Shown here: in pieces, positions 45,263 to 55,890 of the stretch
Layout of the letters: every line of letters starts with the position of its first letter
Numbering within the stretch: position 1 is the first letter of the stretch
Source: Haliotis asinina
Lineage: Eukaryota; Mollusca; Gastropoda; Lepetellida; Haliotidae
Length of the DNA stretch: 64,000 nt
Direction of reading: 5' to 3'
NCBI RefSeq assembly: GCF_037392515.1
Contig: NC_090283.1
Coordinates: forward strand, 16,811,001 to 16,875,000
Notes under the pieces: model-generated
What the model saw: only the letters and a program-made list of their open reading frames with translations
Told to the model about the DNA's origin: nothing
Database searches by the model: none
Position numbers and translations under genes: made by a program

Positions 45263-45726
45263 TGAAGTTTGGGATGATGAATGCATTGATAACAACAGAC
45301 TTGAGCTGCTGATAAAGACACTGATTTTTATGTTACTGTTAAAGGTTCACCTGAATGATGTCTTTGGTGTGCCACACTTATCATGTGAATGGCCTTGGGT
45401 CAGTTCTCCTGTCACCATGTAGCTGCTGCACTTCTCTTTGGGTAAGTTTCAATGACAGACAGACAGAGGGCTAACTGTCGATATGGATGTTGTGGCTTAG
45501 TGTGTTGTGGGCGCAGTCTGTTTGATAACATTTTAGACTGATGAATTGCTCGCCCACACAAAATCGAATAACTGCAACAGAACCACATTTTGCACAGTCA
45601 CAGACCAACTCTGATTTCTTGTCTCATAAGTTTGTTGATAACCTGGCTGTTAGAACACATTATTGATATATTACTATATTGCAGAAATTGTATATACATG
45701 TAGATAGAACTCCCCTTGGAGCTATA

Positions 45727-45915
45727 GTGAGAGAGTTTAGTTGTACGCCGCACTTGGCAATATTGGCGGTGGTTGTAAATGACCGAGTCTGCACCAGACA
45801 ATCCAGTGATCAATAGCATGAACATCGATCTGCGCAATTGGGAACTGATGACGTGTCAACTAAGTCAGCGAGCCTGACCACCCGATCCCGTTAGTCGCCT
45901 TTTACCACAATATCA
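45727..45915 (-). mobile_element. SINE type I
   Basis: Reversed copy: gtgagagagtttagttgtac, then ccagacaatccagtgatcaa and cccgatcccgttagtcgcc. Part of the head is missing. Confidence 0.8.
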
Positions 45916-46180
45916 GAATATTTGCAGGTGGTTGGTTTGAGGTTTTCCGGGTTTCCTTGTTTGTTTCGTTTCTTTTTTTATTTTTGTGCATGGTAATGTA
46001 ATTGTTATTAACTCCAATCTGTTCTCAAAAGTGTATTCACCAACATTTACAACTGTTTTATAATTCGTTTGTTTCTTGTAATACCAGGGGCGGTGGGGTT
46101 TTCCTTCATCTAATCAGCTTCTAAAATGCCTTTCACAAAAGTGATCATGTACATGTATTTTGGAATCAGCATATTTTGAG

Positions 46181-46253
46181 CTCGCTCACTCACTCACTCA
46201 CTCACTCACTCACTCACTCACTCACTCACTCACTCACTCACTCACTCACTCAC
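46181..46253. repeat. (CACT)n microsatellite
   Basis: ctcactcact for about 73 bp, running straight into cacag, the acceptor of a putative exon. The same repeat forms the tail of the SINEs in this window. Confidence 0.95.
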
Positions 46254-46255
46254 AG

Positions 46256-46428
46256 GCCAGGGCGTTTCCGGAGCATCATCACCGACTCCGCGAAGACGGT
46301 CACATACCGCCAGGTACCCGCTGTTGCTATTGGCGACTTCATCGTGTGCGCAGACTGCATCGCAGTGGACATATACAACATCATTTTAGACGCTTTGCCC
46401 CCAAAACCTCGATATCCAAATACCAGAG
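46256..46428 (+). CDS. Putative coding exon, domain not recognised
   Basis: The acceptor cactcacag ends at 46255 and the donor gtgaga begins at 46429. Open frame: GRFRSIITDSAKTVTYRQV, then PAVAIGDFIVCADCIAV, ending KPRYPNTRG. Two Cys in a CxxC and a hydrophobic IGDFIVCADCIAVDIY are visible. The exon starts in phase 2 and ends in phase 1, matching the phase-1 entry of the Ser/Thr-rich exon at 48689. I do not recognise the domain. It might be the beginning of the gene whose later exons lie at 48.7-52.9 kb. Confidence 0.5.
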
Positions 46429-46454
46429 GTGAGAACTGTTCCTTCACGTTTTCT

Positions 46455-46645
46455 AACGTTTAGGTGCCTGTAAAGTCTAGGTGTCTGTAACGTGTAGGTC
46501 ACTGTAACGTCAAGGTGTCTGTAACGTTAAGGTGTCTGTAACGTTAAGATCACTGTAACGTTAAGGTGTCTGTAAGCTCACTGTAACGTTAAGGTGTCTG
46601 TAACGTTAAGGTGTCTGTAACGTTAAGGTGTCTGTAACGTTAAGC
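46455..46645. repeat. 17-bp minisatellite, about 11 copies
   Basis: Unit gtgtctgtaacgttaag, with copies replaced by gatcactgtaacgttaag. It lies just downstream of the exon at 46256-46428. Confidence 0.9.
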
Positions 46646-46799
46646 GACCGACCGATGGCTCGAAGAGTAAGTGGCTGGGTTGGGGTTAAGCTGCTTTAAG
46701 TAATATTCGAACAATATTCCTGCCTGCACTGTCTTTCTGTTCAATCAAGAATTGACTATAAATTATTGGGGTTTTTTTTGTGTGTGTGTACAAACCTTC

Positions 46800-47120
46800 A
46801 AAGACGCAGTTCCGGAATGCTTAGAATTGCCCCTAACGCCCCAGAAAGCCAACTCGTCATGAAATTGCTCTTCATGGCTCGTTTTGGAAGGAAACCCTTT
46901 GCTTGTTCTACCCCTCTACTTTGGAACTCTCTCCATAAAACCATTAAATCAGCAGTTGACTTTAATTCTCTCAAACGCTTACTCAAAACGGACCTGTTTT
47001 CACTGTATTGTGACATGCCACTATTACCTCATTGTATATATTATATGTATCCATTCACTGTGTTAGCACTTTGAACATGTGGAAAGGCCGCATTATACAT
47101 TCACATTTATTAATATTATT
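46800..47120 (+). pseudogene. LINE 3' end (C-terminal ORF2 fragment)
   Basis: The frame reads RSSGMLRIAPNAPESQLVMK, then STPLLWNSLHKTIKSAVDFN and LKRLLKTDLF, the C-terminal end typical of non-LTR retrotransposon ORF2. The sequence after the stop runs into acatttattaatattatt, an (ATT)n-type tail. The element is truncated at its 5' side. Confidence 0.8.
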
Positions 47121-48094
47121 TTTATTGTTACCATGGTGACACCGGAAATGGGCTTCAAACATTGTACCCACGCGGGGAGTCAATTTGCTCCAAGAATACT
47201 AGAGATAAATAAATTGGTAAAACTAGCAAATTTCACAAACATTAAGAACTATTAACCGGATATCTTGCATAGTGAGTAATGCCGACAGGAAAAATAATAT
47301 ACGCCGGCTTAGGAGATTACATTCATTCATCGATTAAAATCACCCCAGTGTCAGTGAGGCTGGAATATATTTTAGCAAGCGGCATATGTCACTTGTCAGC
47401 TGTCTTGAAAAGACTTAATTTCATAAAACGTTTAACCTTTTTTAAACTTACACATAAATCAGTCACGAACAAGTATCAATTTCATGAAAGTGTACGGTAT
47501 CTGTCATCATGTTTTCCGTGTATTTCGTTGTGTCCAGCCTCCTAGGTTCGAATCCCGTACCGTATGGAATATGCTGTTGAAAGCAGCGGAAATCCAAGTT
47601 CTGCAGCCATGGTATACAATCAGCTTGCCCCAAAAACATGCTGTAAAACTGAACTTGAACAAAAAAAACTGAAACTCAAGACACAATACACAATAATGAT
47701 TCAGTGCATCTCACCTAGTAAACATTTATCGTTTTTATATTTGGCATAAATGAAATTTTCCCTCTATGAAAGGATCCACGTAACGTCACAGCATATTTTG
47801 TTACAGAAACTTAACACAATTCCTGCTTATTCCGTTCCCTTACGCCAAAGTGACGCGATACAGTATTTCCTTCAAAGAGATGGTCTCCCAGCAATATTTG
47901 ACCTACATTTGCGTGTTTGATGTTAAACTAGGATCTCTTTCCCCGATCTATTTTGATTGATCTGTTTCTATTAAAGGAAAAGTTTTTTACGACTTGGTTG
48001 CCATAGATGTGTAACTGATATGAAATGACAACAAAAAATGAACTAAAAGACGGAAGTAGGACATGAGGCTGCTGGGAAAAAAGTAGGCCCAAAG
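47121..48094. other. No gene seen; SINE scrap
   Basis: A reversed SINE type II scrap (caccggaaatgggcttcaaa) is at 47138-47190. Open frames at 47279-47545, 47484-47672 and 47564-47749 have no recognised motif. Confidence 0.4.
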
Positions 48095-48225
48095 ACAATA
48101 GCGGTTAACGCCCTTGATCGTCACGCAGAAGTTAAGATCTCCACGTATGTACAATGTGTGAAGCCATTTCTGGTGTCCCTCGTGATATTGATGGAATATT
48201 GCTTAAAGCGTCGTAAAACCTATTC
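48095..48225 (+). mobile_element. SINE type II, partial
   Basis: ttgatcgtcacgcagaagtt, then gtacaatgtgtgaagccatt and tgatattgatggaatattgc, ending gcgtcgtaaaacctattc. The tRNA-like head is damaged. Confidence 0.75.
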
Positions 48226-48511
48226 ATTTATTGGGTCACAAGGGTATTTGGACAATGTCAATTGTCCTCGAACATTGCATTATGCACATTCTGATATGAA
48301 TTCCAGGACTCTTCGACCCAAGAACTTATCAGTCTCAGTTCGTCCACCTGTTAACTGCCTTTCAAGAACTGAATTCTGTTGAATTCTCAGCATAAACCTC
48401 TCTGATTCTATGACAACTTTGTCAGGATACCAAGTCTTCTAAACCCACCCAACGGACACGGGCACATCATAAATATTCATTATTTTATCATAACAGTTAC
48501 ATAATGTTTAG

Positions 48512-48585
48512 ACCCGTGAAGGTCCGCGGTAGAATAGGCCTTCATCAACCCATGTTTGCCATAAAAGGCGACTGTGCTTGTCACA
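48512..48585 (+). mobile_element. SINE type I head fragment
   Basis: gacccgtgaaggtccgcggt and tagaataggccttcatcaac; truncated after gactgtgcttgtcac. Confidence 0.75.
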
Positions 48586-48688
48586 GCTTGAAATGCCGAT
48601 GACGTCATATTTATGTTTATTTTCTGACCAACAATATGTCAATTCACATGGGCGTGTGAACATTTTCCCCGACGTTTTCCCTTCACAG

Positions 48689-48736
48689 AGACAACAGAAT
48701 CCGACATTTCTATCGCAGTCTCAACACCTGCACAAG
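48689..48736 (+). CDS. Short Ser/Thr-rich exon (phase 1-1)
   Basis: The acceptor tcccttcacag ends at 48688 and the donor gtaatg starts at 48737. The frame reads ETTESDISIAVSTPAQG across the junctions, in phase with exons on either side. Its composition fits a short stretch of an extracellular stalk. It is only 48 nt, so support comes from splice sites and frame continuity. Confidence 0.5.
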
Positions 48737-49266
48737 GTAATGCCATGTTTAGTTTAAATGCCTCTCCCCCCGCCCCCCTCCCGGAATATGTGGATTAATG
48801 TGATTTCATTCCCCGAACTGAGTGGTGATCCTGTGCATAAAGCTTAGGTCATAACCAGGTAAAGTTGAGCAACCATGGGCACAGGCAGTGCACGGATGGG
48901 TCACCGGCAGCTTAATTCCTGAGAGTTTCTAGGACTTCAGTCCTGTCCCACAACCAAGCACATGACACATGTGCCCCTGTTCACCCAGCAGAAAATGGGT
49001 ACCCGGTGGGATAAGTAACCTTCTAGCGCCTAACAGGCAGCTTGGGTTATCCGGGGTAATAATCTGCCTGCTTTGACTGTTAACGCTATGAGCATTCACC
49101 CCGTGAGTGGAGTTTGGCGCATTATAAATTTCTGCGATTCAGGGGGTTATGTGTGTGTTTTGGGCATGACGTATCTTCGGATTATATTCTTTAAAAGCCT
49201 GATCCAGCTAAGTAACGTTAAAACTATTACAAATCTGGATGTGTTAATTATATTCCTCAACTTCAG

Positions 49267-49389
49267 CAGCTACAATCCACACCACTTCGTCTACGACCGT
49301 CACTACACAAGATCCGACTGCAACATCAAAACAATCAGGCACCCCACCAACCACGATGACAGCAGCAGCTCCGACCGATCGGACGTCAT
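49267..49389 (+). CDS. Thr/Ser-rich mucin-like exon (phase 1-1)
   Basis: The acceptor tcaacttcag ends at 49266 and the donor gtgagt begins at 49390. The frame runs ATIHTTSSTTVTTQDPTATS then KQSGTPPTTMTAAAPTDRTS, about half Thr/Ser/Pro/Ala, with no Cys. Such sequence is heavily O-glycosylated in extracellular stalks. The phase matches both neighbouring exons (48689-48736 and 49984). Confidence 0.65.
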
Positions 49390-49568
49390 GTGAGTAGGAC
49401 GACAGTTTATTAACTCACTTCCGAAAGTATCCCCACTATGGCTGAGAAAAGAACGGTTGGTGGGTTATCCGTGTAGGATAACACATGATCCTCGAACATT
49501 ATGACGAAGTAAGGATGCTTTCCCGAGGGAATGCCCAAGGGACGACCATTGATCCACAGGTGTCCCAT

Positions 49569-49585
49569 ACACACACACGCACGCA

Positions 49586-49617
<32 letters not shown>

Positions 49618-49619
49618 CG
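49569..49619. repeat. ACGC/AC microsatellite
   Basis: (CA)n-(ACGC)n-(AC)n. Confidence 0.9.
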
Positions 49620-49983
49620 TATGCGCAGACACGCTCGTACGCATGCAGAAGCAGGCACGTAATTTTAGTAATAAGAAAGGGAGGACACACTCTATATTAT
49701 GAATGGCGATTTCTATTTTTATGATGCGACGTCAGATTCCTCTACCGTTGTCAAGCTACACTGGAAACACCGCATCGCAGACTTTCTTAATAGTCATCTG
49801 ATCTGACATGTCAATCAACGGGTTAACGAACGCAGAATTCAACCCCATCGTCAGATAGTCGTAATTGTGCTTTGATGCTGACGTCGACAACATTATACCC
49901 CTTGAACTCCTGCGTTGTTGCCAACAACGTTGCGTTTTATAGTGTCCCCGGGGCCATGACGTCATTGCATTGTCTCGTTCCAG

Positions 49984-50249
49984 CACCACTAACAAGTAAC
50001 GACATCTCATCGACGACCAACAAAGAAGCGTCTTCATTATCAACCATCACTATGAATAAAGCTTCAAACATGACAACAACGTCTGTGACTATGTTACCGT
50101 CTGCAGCAATGACAGCAGCTACAAGAGTTACGACAACGACAACCACTCCAAGTACACGTTTTCATTCAGAACATCTATCAATTACGTGTGTACTACTTTA
50201 TTTTCTAAGGTTATTTTTACATTTGCGTGATGCACAAACCTGGTTCTAA
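49984..50249 (+). CDS. Thr/Ser-rich mucin-like exon, possible terminal exon
   Basis: The acceptor attgtctcgttccag ends at 49983. The frame (PLTSNDISSTTNKEASSLST, then ITMNKASNMTTTSVTM, TTTTTTPSTRF) is dominated by Thr/Ser. If it runs on, it ends at a stop at 50247-50249 after a hydrophobic SITCVLLYFLRLFLHL, which could be a membrane anchor or read-through intron. A phase-compatible donor at about 50156 is weak (gttttc). So the exon may either end the protein or splice on to the Ig exon at 51115. The 5' part is well supported and the end is not. Confidence 0.6.
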
Positions 50250-50906
50250 TATATGTCAAGTGTATGCCTATAAAGAATTTAATATCTCCTTATGTAAACT
50301 TGGACAGTGCGGAATGTCATAATATGCAATCCAGAAAACGTTCAAAGAACATGTGGAATTTACAATTTCGGATAATTATATGACGGCTTTAGGGGAGTTA
50401 TGTCCCTTTGTTGTATGAGGATCCGATATCGTACATCATACTTTCCCCTTTTATAGTTCTGATATTTCATTGTACCTTTCCCTACCGGTACCAAAAGAGG
50501 CAATAAATTCGATTCTGTGTTATTTTTGTCTAACTCTGGATGAGTCGATGTAAAGGTATCGCGGTAGACTCACTTCAGTTAGTTCAGCCAGCTAAATGTC
50601 GTGTTCCTAGCATGTTTTGCAGTATGCGAAAATATACGTGAACACGACAGTTAATTTTCGGTTGTCCCCACTCTAGCACCCGTGCCCAAACAACACAGTA
50701 AGAGGTGACTTAATGAGTCGGGTGGTGAGGTTCGTCGATGTGGTTGATATCGCGGCATCATCCACGACGGTGAGGATCGGTGCTCGTGATGTCGATCATT
50801 CGTATATCTTGCCCTGTGTTTAACCTTCTGTAGCCGAACATGTTGCCGATGTGGAAGAAAACAACCATAATACAAAACAAAAACAAATCCCCCAAAACGA
50901 CAATAA

Positions 50907-50908
50907 CA

Positions 50909-50940
<32 letters not shown>

Positions 50941-50945
50941 CACAC
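50907..50945. repeat. ACGC/AC microsatellite
   Basis: (ACGC)n followed by (AC)n. Confidence 0.9.
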
Positions 50946-51114
50946 CGAAACTGCAACAAAACAAAATAAAAGAAACAAACGTGAAAACAAACAAAAACAA
51001 AATCCCTAACCCCACCCTCCTATAAAAAGTTTTAAAAATGGATAAAAAAGAGCTAAAAATCACTAAAAAGAAGAAACATATGAAAAATAAACGACGTTCT
51101 TCTCCTGTTTTCAG

Positions 51115-51450
51115 CTGTCTATATGAACAGCACGACGACCTCTATCGGTGCCGTCGACGCAGTGATGACATGCGCAGTTAGATCTGCCAACGTTTGGAAC
51201 CATCTCCTCGTTACACACGATACCCCAACCGAGGTTGTTCCGATTGTCACACTTAATCCGAATGGGAGTTATTCGATTGCTAAGGAAGAAGTCAAATCGA
51301 ATTTGATTGTCACAGTCGACGCAAGAGACGAGAGTGTAATTTTGACCTTGACATTCAAAAACGTCACGGGTAGTGACGAGGGGAACTACGCCTGCAAGTT
51401 GTTCACTACCGTGGATATTTACACTGCGCATGTGCTGTTGGAGATCATTA
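51115..51450 (+). CDS. V-type immunoglobulin domain exon (phase 1-1)
   Basis: The acceptor tctcctgttttcag ends at 51114 and the donor gtaagt begins at 51451. The 112-codon exon holds one Ig domain: first Cys in AVDAVMTCAV, a Trp in the next strand region (NVWNHLLV), VILTLTFKNVTGSDEGNYAC with the D-x-G-x-Y-x-C signature, and a last strand AHVLLEII. Asn-linked sites occur at NST, NGS and NVT. It is in frame with the phase-1 chain upstream. A one-domain exon bounded by phase 1 is the standard arrangement for Ig superfamily genes. The protein is probably a secreted or cell-surface receptor; its ligand is unknown. Confidence 0.78.
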
Positions 51451-51660
51451 GTAAGTAGTAAGTGCACGTGTTTTGAAAACATTTTCCAGTCTTTTTCAAG
51501 ATCCAGTGTTAGCCAGGACCGCCTGCACAAAGCGATCTCAGGACTACGTTAAAGAACTCCCATACACGGTGGCTTAAGATAGTCATAGCGCTAAGATCGC
51601 TTTCTTCTGGTGGGCCCAGATCTAGATGTCATAACTGGTGAGCTGAGTGAGGTCAGTTGA

Positions 51661-51792
51661 GTGAACGGGGCATCAAAGATTATTGCCTGGATGGTTTTAC
51701 TAGAGAGTTAACCATCTGAGAAACCATACCGCGTTTTATTATGCCGAGGGCCAGGCACGCAATAGCAAGTACCATCACTTCAGTGTTACGTG
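51661..51792. repeat. Dispersed repeat R3, copy B
   Basis: Homologue of 45129-45262 (gtgaacggggcatcaaagat to agtgttacgtg). A type I SINE is inserted at its right end; the remainder resumes at 52021. Confidence 0.75.
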
Positions 51793-52020
51793 AGTGAGTG
51801 AGTTTAGTTGTTCGCAACACTCAGCAATATTCCAGCTATATGGCGGCGGTCTATAAATAATCGAGTCTGGACCAGACAATTCAGTGATTAACAACATGAG
51901 CATCGATCTGCACAATTGGGAACCGTTGACATGTGACAACCAAGTCAGCAAACCTGACCACCCGATCCCGTTAGTCGCCTCTTAAGACAAGCATAGTCGC
52001 CTCGGGACCTTCACGGGTTT
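51793..52020 (-). mobile_element. SINE type I with 11-bp target-site duplication, inside R3
   Basis: Reversed type I copy (agtgagtttagttgttcgca to gggaccttcacgggttt). The target agtgttacgtg occurs at 51782-51792 and 52021-52031. The SINE lacks about 40 bases in its head (gtcgcctc joins cgggacc). Confidence 0.9.
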
Positions 52021-52292
52021 AGTGTTACGTGTGATCGAGTGAAAGAGTGATTGAGAATTCAACGTTATTGTGTGAGTTGGCGGGTTGATGGATAGCTGTC
52101 TGGTTGGCAGAGTGAGTGGGTGGGTGGCTCAGTAGATGGGATGAGTGAGGGAGTGAGAGGTGAGTTGTTTGACCGAGTAAATGAACAATGGAGGGAGAGG
52201 AAAAGTGTGCACAGTTTTGTTTACTGGTTCTTACTTTATCCTTTCATAGATATTTTATTCAGATGGTATTTGGTAGTTACAATGGCCAGGGA

Positions 52293-52397
52293 GGGCGGGA
52301 TAGACTAGTGGTTCGATTCTTGTACAATGTATGAAGTCTTGAAATTCCTGACACATTGTTCAAAGCGGCGTAAAACCATATTCACTCACTCAAGCCA
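52293..52397 (+). mobile_element. SINE type II, truncated
   Basis: agggcgggatagactagtgg, then ttcgattcttgtacaatgta, ending caaagcggcgtaaaaccata and ttcactcactc. Confidence 0.7.
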
Positions 52398-52590
52398 TCA
52401 TCGGCCGAGTTGGTCATATCTTTAGGATCTGAACAACTAAGAAACTACTCAATGTGGACCGCCGTATCCTGTGTATGAGAGCAGAAAGTCATGGTTCTGA
52501 CCTAATCCGTGTCATCCGAAAATTGTCGCTCTCTCACTCCTTTTTACCGACTGAAATTGTATTTTTCTCCCGACTGGCATTCCGACACAG

Positions 52591-52901
52591 CCTCATCTTA
52601 GTCTTCCTGTCGAGCTGATTGCAAACCGGAAAACCAAAGAACCAATCAGCTGCGTTGGCAACGTGGGTTACCCAGAGGGCTTTCTGTTTCTGCAAATGAA
52701 GTCCAAATCTTCACCCCATTTCATCACATTTCCGGCCCACGTGACCTACGACCGCCATGAATGTCACGAAAGTCCAGCTGATTGGTTTCTCCCCAACGCT
52801 GGAAGCCAATGGAACTATCATTCGTTGTGCTATAGAAAATAGTCGTCTGCTGTCCGGTGACGATGATGTGTCCGCTGCTACCGTCATGGTGGTACTGCCA
52901 G
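52591..52901 (+). pseudogene. Second immunoglobulin-like domain exon, frameshifted
   Basis: One frame reads EPISCVGNVGYPEGFLFLQM (first Cys, then a framework strand) and KSSPHFITFPAHVTYDRH. The next frame reads NVTKVQLIGFSPTLEANGTI, IRCAIENS and VMVVLPG, which together make one Ig-like domain of the type that follows a V domain in mollusc and protochordate receptors. The frames switch at about 52755, a one-base shift within a single exon. The donor ccaggtaata begins at 52902. The best acceptors (cacag at 52590, cttag at 52601) do not match phase 1 of the preceding exon. I judge it a pseudogene or an assembly error. Confidence 0.55.
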
Positions 52902-54592
52902 GTAATACCTTTGTCCTGTTCAAACCTAGATATCGGTCCGATTCTAGATTAGACAAAGCGTAGAAACAGCCTCGTAGAGAACGATTTCACGTTGCTGGAA
53001 CGTCGTGATCATGTTAGGGTGACGTTGTAACAGCGTTATGGCACTGCGTCCATGCAACGTTGTCCTGTGGACGTCCAGTAATCTTGTTCCAACATCGTGG
53101 CCAATCGCTGTAGAACGTCATTTTCACTTAGCCACAGAGTTGGGGAACGATGTATTTTACAAGGAGGGGAACGTCGTTTACAAAAACAGTAGGGGATAAT
53201 GAACGTTCAATTTGGATAGGCAGAGTAAAGTTATCAAACGTTTCAAGGACAGACATCTTATGAATGCACCACCATTTCCCTCTACTACCACCCTTAAACA
53301 AATGGTAATTCACTCTCAAAACATTCAATAATATCATGTTAACATTGACTGACTCTGATAAAGCTCCTAAATATTTTTAATCGTAAAAAAAGAAAATAAT
53401 GATCCCCTACTTTTTAAAAGAGTATAATAGCAGCAGTGATATATCAGAATGCAGATGCTGGCACGCATGTGTTGTACATAAATTGGAATCTACTTCACAC
53501 CTGCAAAACAGATCATACCAAGCGGAAAGGGCCCGAATCATCCCTCGTAGGTTTATGTATTAATACACTAATCACAGAAACCGCTCAATCCTGAAACTGC
53601 TGGCCACGTTCACTGTAAACAACCAAGGGAAGTAACTCCATACCCCTGTAAAACAATATGGTTTCAGAAATTTCTACACACGCATTGAACCGTAAACGAT
53701 ACAGTTTTTAACTGGGCAAGCACAGACCCTCCTGTGGAACAATGCCCCCAAATCCCCATTGATTACGACCCATGAAAAAAAAAATCACGTCATCGTATCC
53801 AGTGCTCATGATGTCAGTCACTGGATTGTCTGGTATAGCTGGCATGTTGCCGAGTACGGCGTTAGACAACAAACACAACAGTCCTATGATTGTCACACGA
53901 CGTCAAGAGAGACACAAATCGTTTGCGCAGCACTCCCATAGCACGTTATAAACAAATACGTGTCTATGAAATCAATATCTGGCTAGACCTTCCAAGTAGA
54001 TGCTTGTCGCTATGGACGAGTTAATGATGCACAGAGACGCTGTAATCCGCCTGTCTAATTCCATCAACTGAGTCAACGGGCATGTGTGTTTTAGCAATTG
54101 AATCCTTTCCGTGGTGTTTGTTCGTATATTCGCTCTACACGAATGTTTGGAGAAGAGAATGATATAGAAAATAATCTTGGTTATCAATGATTTTTGAGTG
54201 GTCTTTTCGTACATGTTTCGCAGTCAGGGTGCCCTTGACGCCAAATGGAATCCGTTTTGACCGGTTGACAAGACAGGTTGTCTTCACGCAGTGACGTTTT
54301 ATATTAACGGGAGTAAGTGTTGGGAAGGACATCCTCGAGTGTATGCACAGGATAACCTCTAGGGCGATATAAACTTCCAACGGTCGAGGCCTCCGAAAGC
54401 TTTGGAATATCGTGGGGGATAGGCGGTAAGTTGCTTACAAATTGAAGAGTGTGGATATTCCAGAGGCACCAACATTTTTCAGCTCCAAATAGTTACATTG
54501 CCTGGTAAAAAAAACAAAAAAACCCAAAAAACAGTATTAAATTTCACGGTCGACAATTAAGATCATGGCTAATAGATTATGCAGCCGTGAGT

Positions 54593-54785
54593 TAAACACG
54601 TGAGGATCTGGGTTATGACTGGCCTTCAACACCCCACGCTTGCCGCAAGAGGCGTCGCGCGGTCAGGCTCACGCTCTCGTGGCTGATTCAGATCAGCGTG
54701 CCCCAGTTATGTACATTGATGCTCAAGGTGTTGATCACTGAATAATCTGACCCAGACTCGCATATTTATAGACAGCTGTAAATTA
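54593..54785 (+). mobile_element. SINE type I, degenerate
   Basis: cttcaacaccccacgcttgc, then gcggtcaggctcacgctctc, gttgatcactgaataatctg and cccagactcgcatatttata. Confidence 0.7.
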
Positions 54786-55485
54786 TTCAATAAGCAGTTG
54801 AATTTCTTTTATCTGACTGGTTATCGATAGGGGTTTTCTTGAGGATTTCTTCCCATCGGCCAATCAGTACTAGCGTACTATTTACCCGCTACTAATTATA
54901 GTTACGTCATAGCTTCGACGTAAGTACAGATTAAACGGAAAATTACAGATTTTGAGAAGACAGAATTGTTATCAATCGCAACGCCATAGAATCACTAACA
55001 CTATGGTAGTAATATTATCACATAATCGCATGCTAACAATTTCAGAAATCCGTACTCTCACCGAAAACGTCATACAGACGTAATTTGGGGTGGAAAATCG
55101 TAAGAAACGCGAAAAAATTCGTTTGCGTAAACACCTGCTTCTTTTCACAACAAAGTCGCCTAAATTACAATCATAAATACCCCACTTAACATATATGTGT
55201 TAATGACCCAGTTCTAGCGAACACGTGATCTCACAGCCCTTTTCTTGCTTTAGAGGTGATTTTTTTGTTTCGCTCGTTCGATGAATAGACGTGCATGGAT
55301 ATTAGCCTATCCTTAGCGTGATACTGCCACGCCCAAGTAATTATGTAATTTTAGTCATTTAGTCATTTTAGTTCTCACTACACGAGGCTGTTTAGCTATG
55401 GCTATGAGATTAGATTTGTTTGGAGTTAAAGGTTGTAGTTGGCTATGTTCCAGCTGCATGAGCCCGTGATTTAACATGGCGCGTT

Positions 55486-55645
55486 AGGGTAGCTCAGTGG
55501 GTAAAGCGTTCGCTCGTCACGCCGAAGATCCGGGTTCGATTCCCAACATGGGTACAATGTGTGAATACCATTTCTGGTGTGCCCACCTTGATATTGCATG
55601 AATATTGCTGAAAGCTGCCCAAAACTATATTCACTCACTCACTGC
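55486..55645 (+). mobile_element. SINE type II, well preserved tRNA-like head
   Basis: Box A-like tagctcagtgggtaaagcg and box B gggttcgattccc, body gtgtgcccaccttgatattg, tail ccaaaactatattcactcac. Flanks gtgatttaa (left, about 55469) and gcgatttaa (right, about 55645) may be a target duplication. The tRNA-like part is a SINE head and not a gene. Confidence 0.85.
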
Positions 55646-55754
55646 GATTTAATCTAACAGGAAATGCACACTATAACTCAGCATTATCAGGACAGGAGGA
55701 TGTAAAATGGAAGCTGTTTTCATGATTTATTAATTAACTGTTCATTAGTTACTT

Positions 55755-55890
55755 AGTGAGTTGGAATTTCCGCCGTCGTACCAATATTCAAACAACATCA
55801 TGACGGGGAACACCAGTAATCGGATTCACACCTTGTACCCATGTCGGGAATCGAACACGGGTCTGACGAGTGAACGTTTTAACTAACAGT
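55755..55890 (-). mobile_element. SINE type II, degenerate
   Basis: Reversed: gtgagttggaatttccgccg, then gacggggaacaccagtaatc and acccatgtcgggaatcgaac. Confidence 0.75.

Noticed and set aside
50651..50800. SINE type I copy
   Set aside because: Only loose similarity (gagtcgggtggtgaggttcg) with no tail; too diverged to list as an element.
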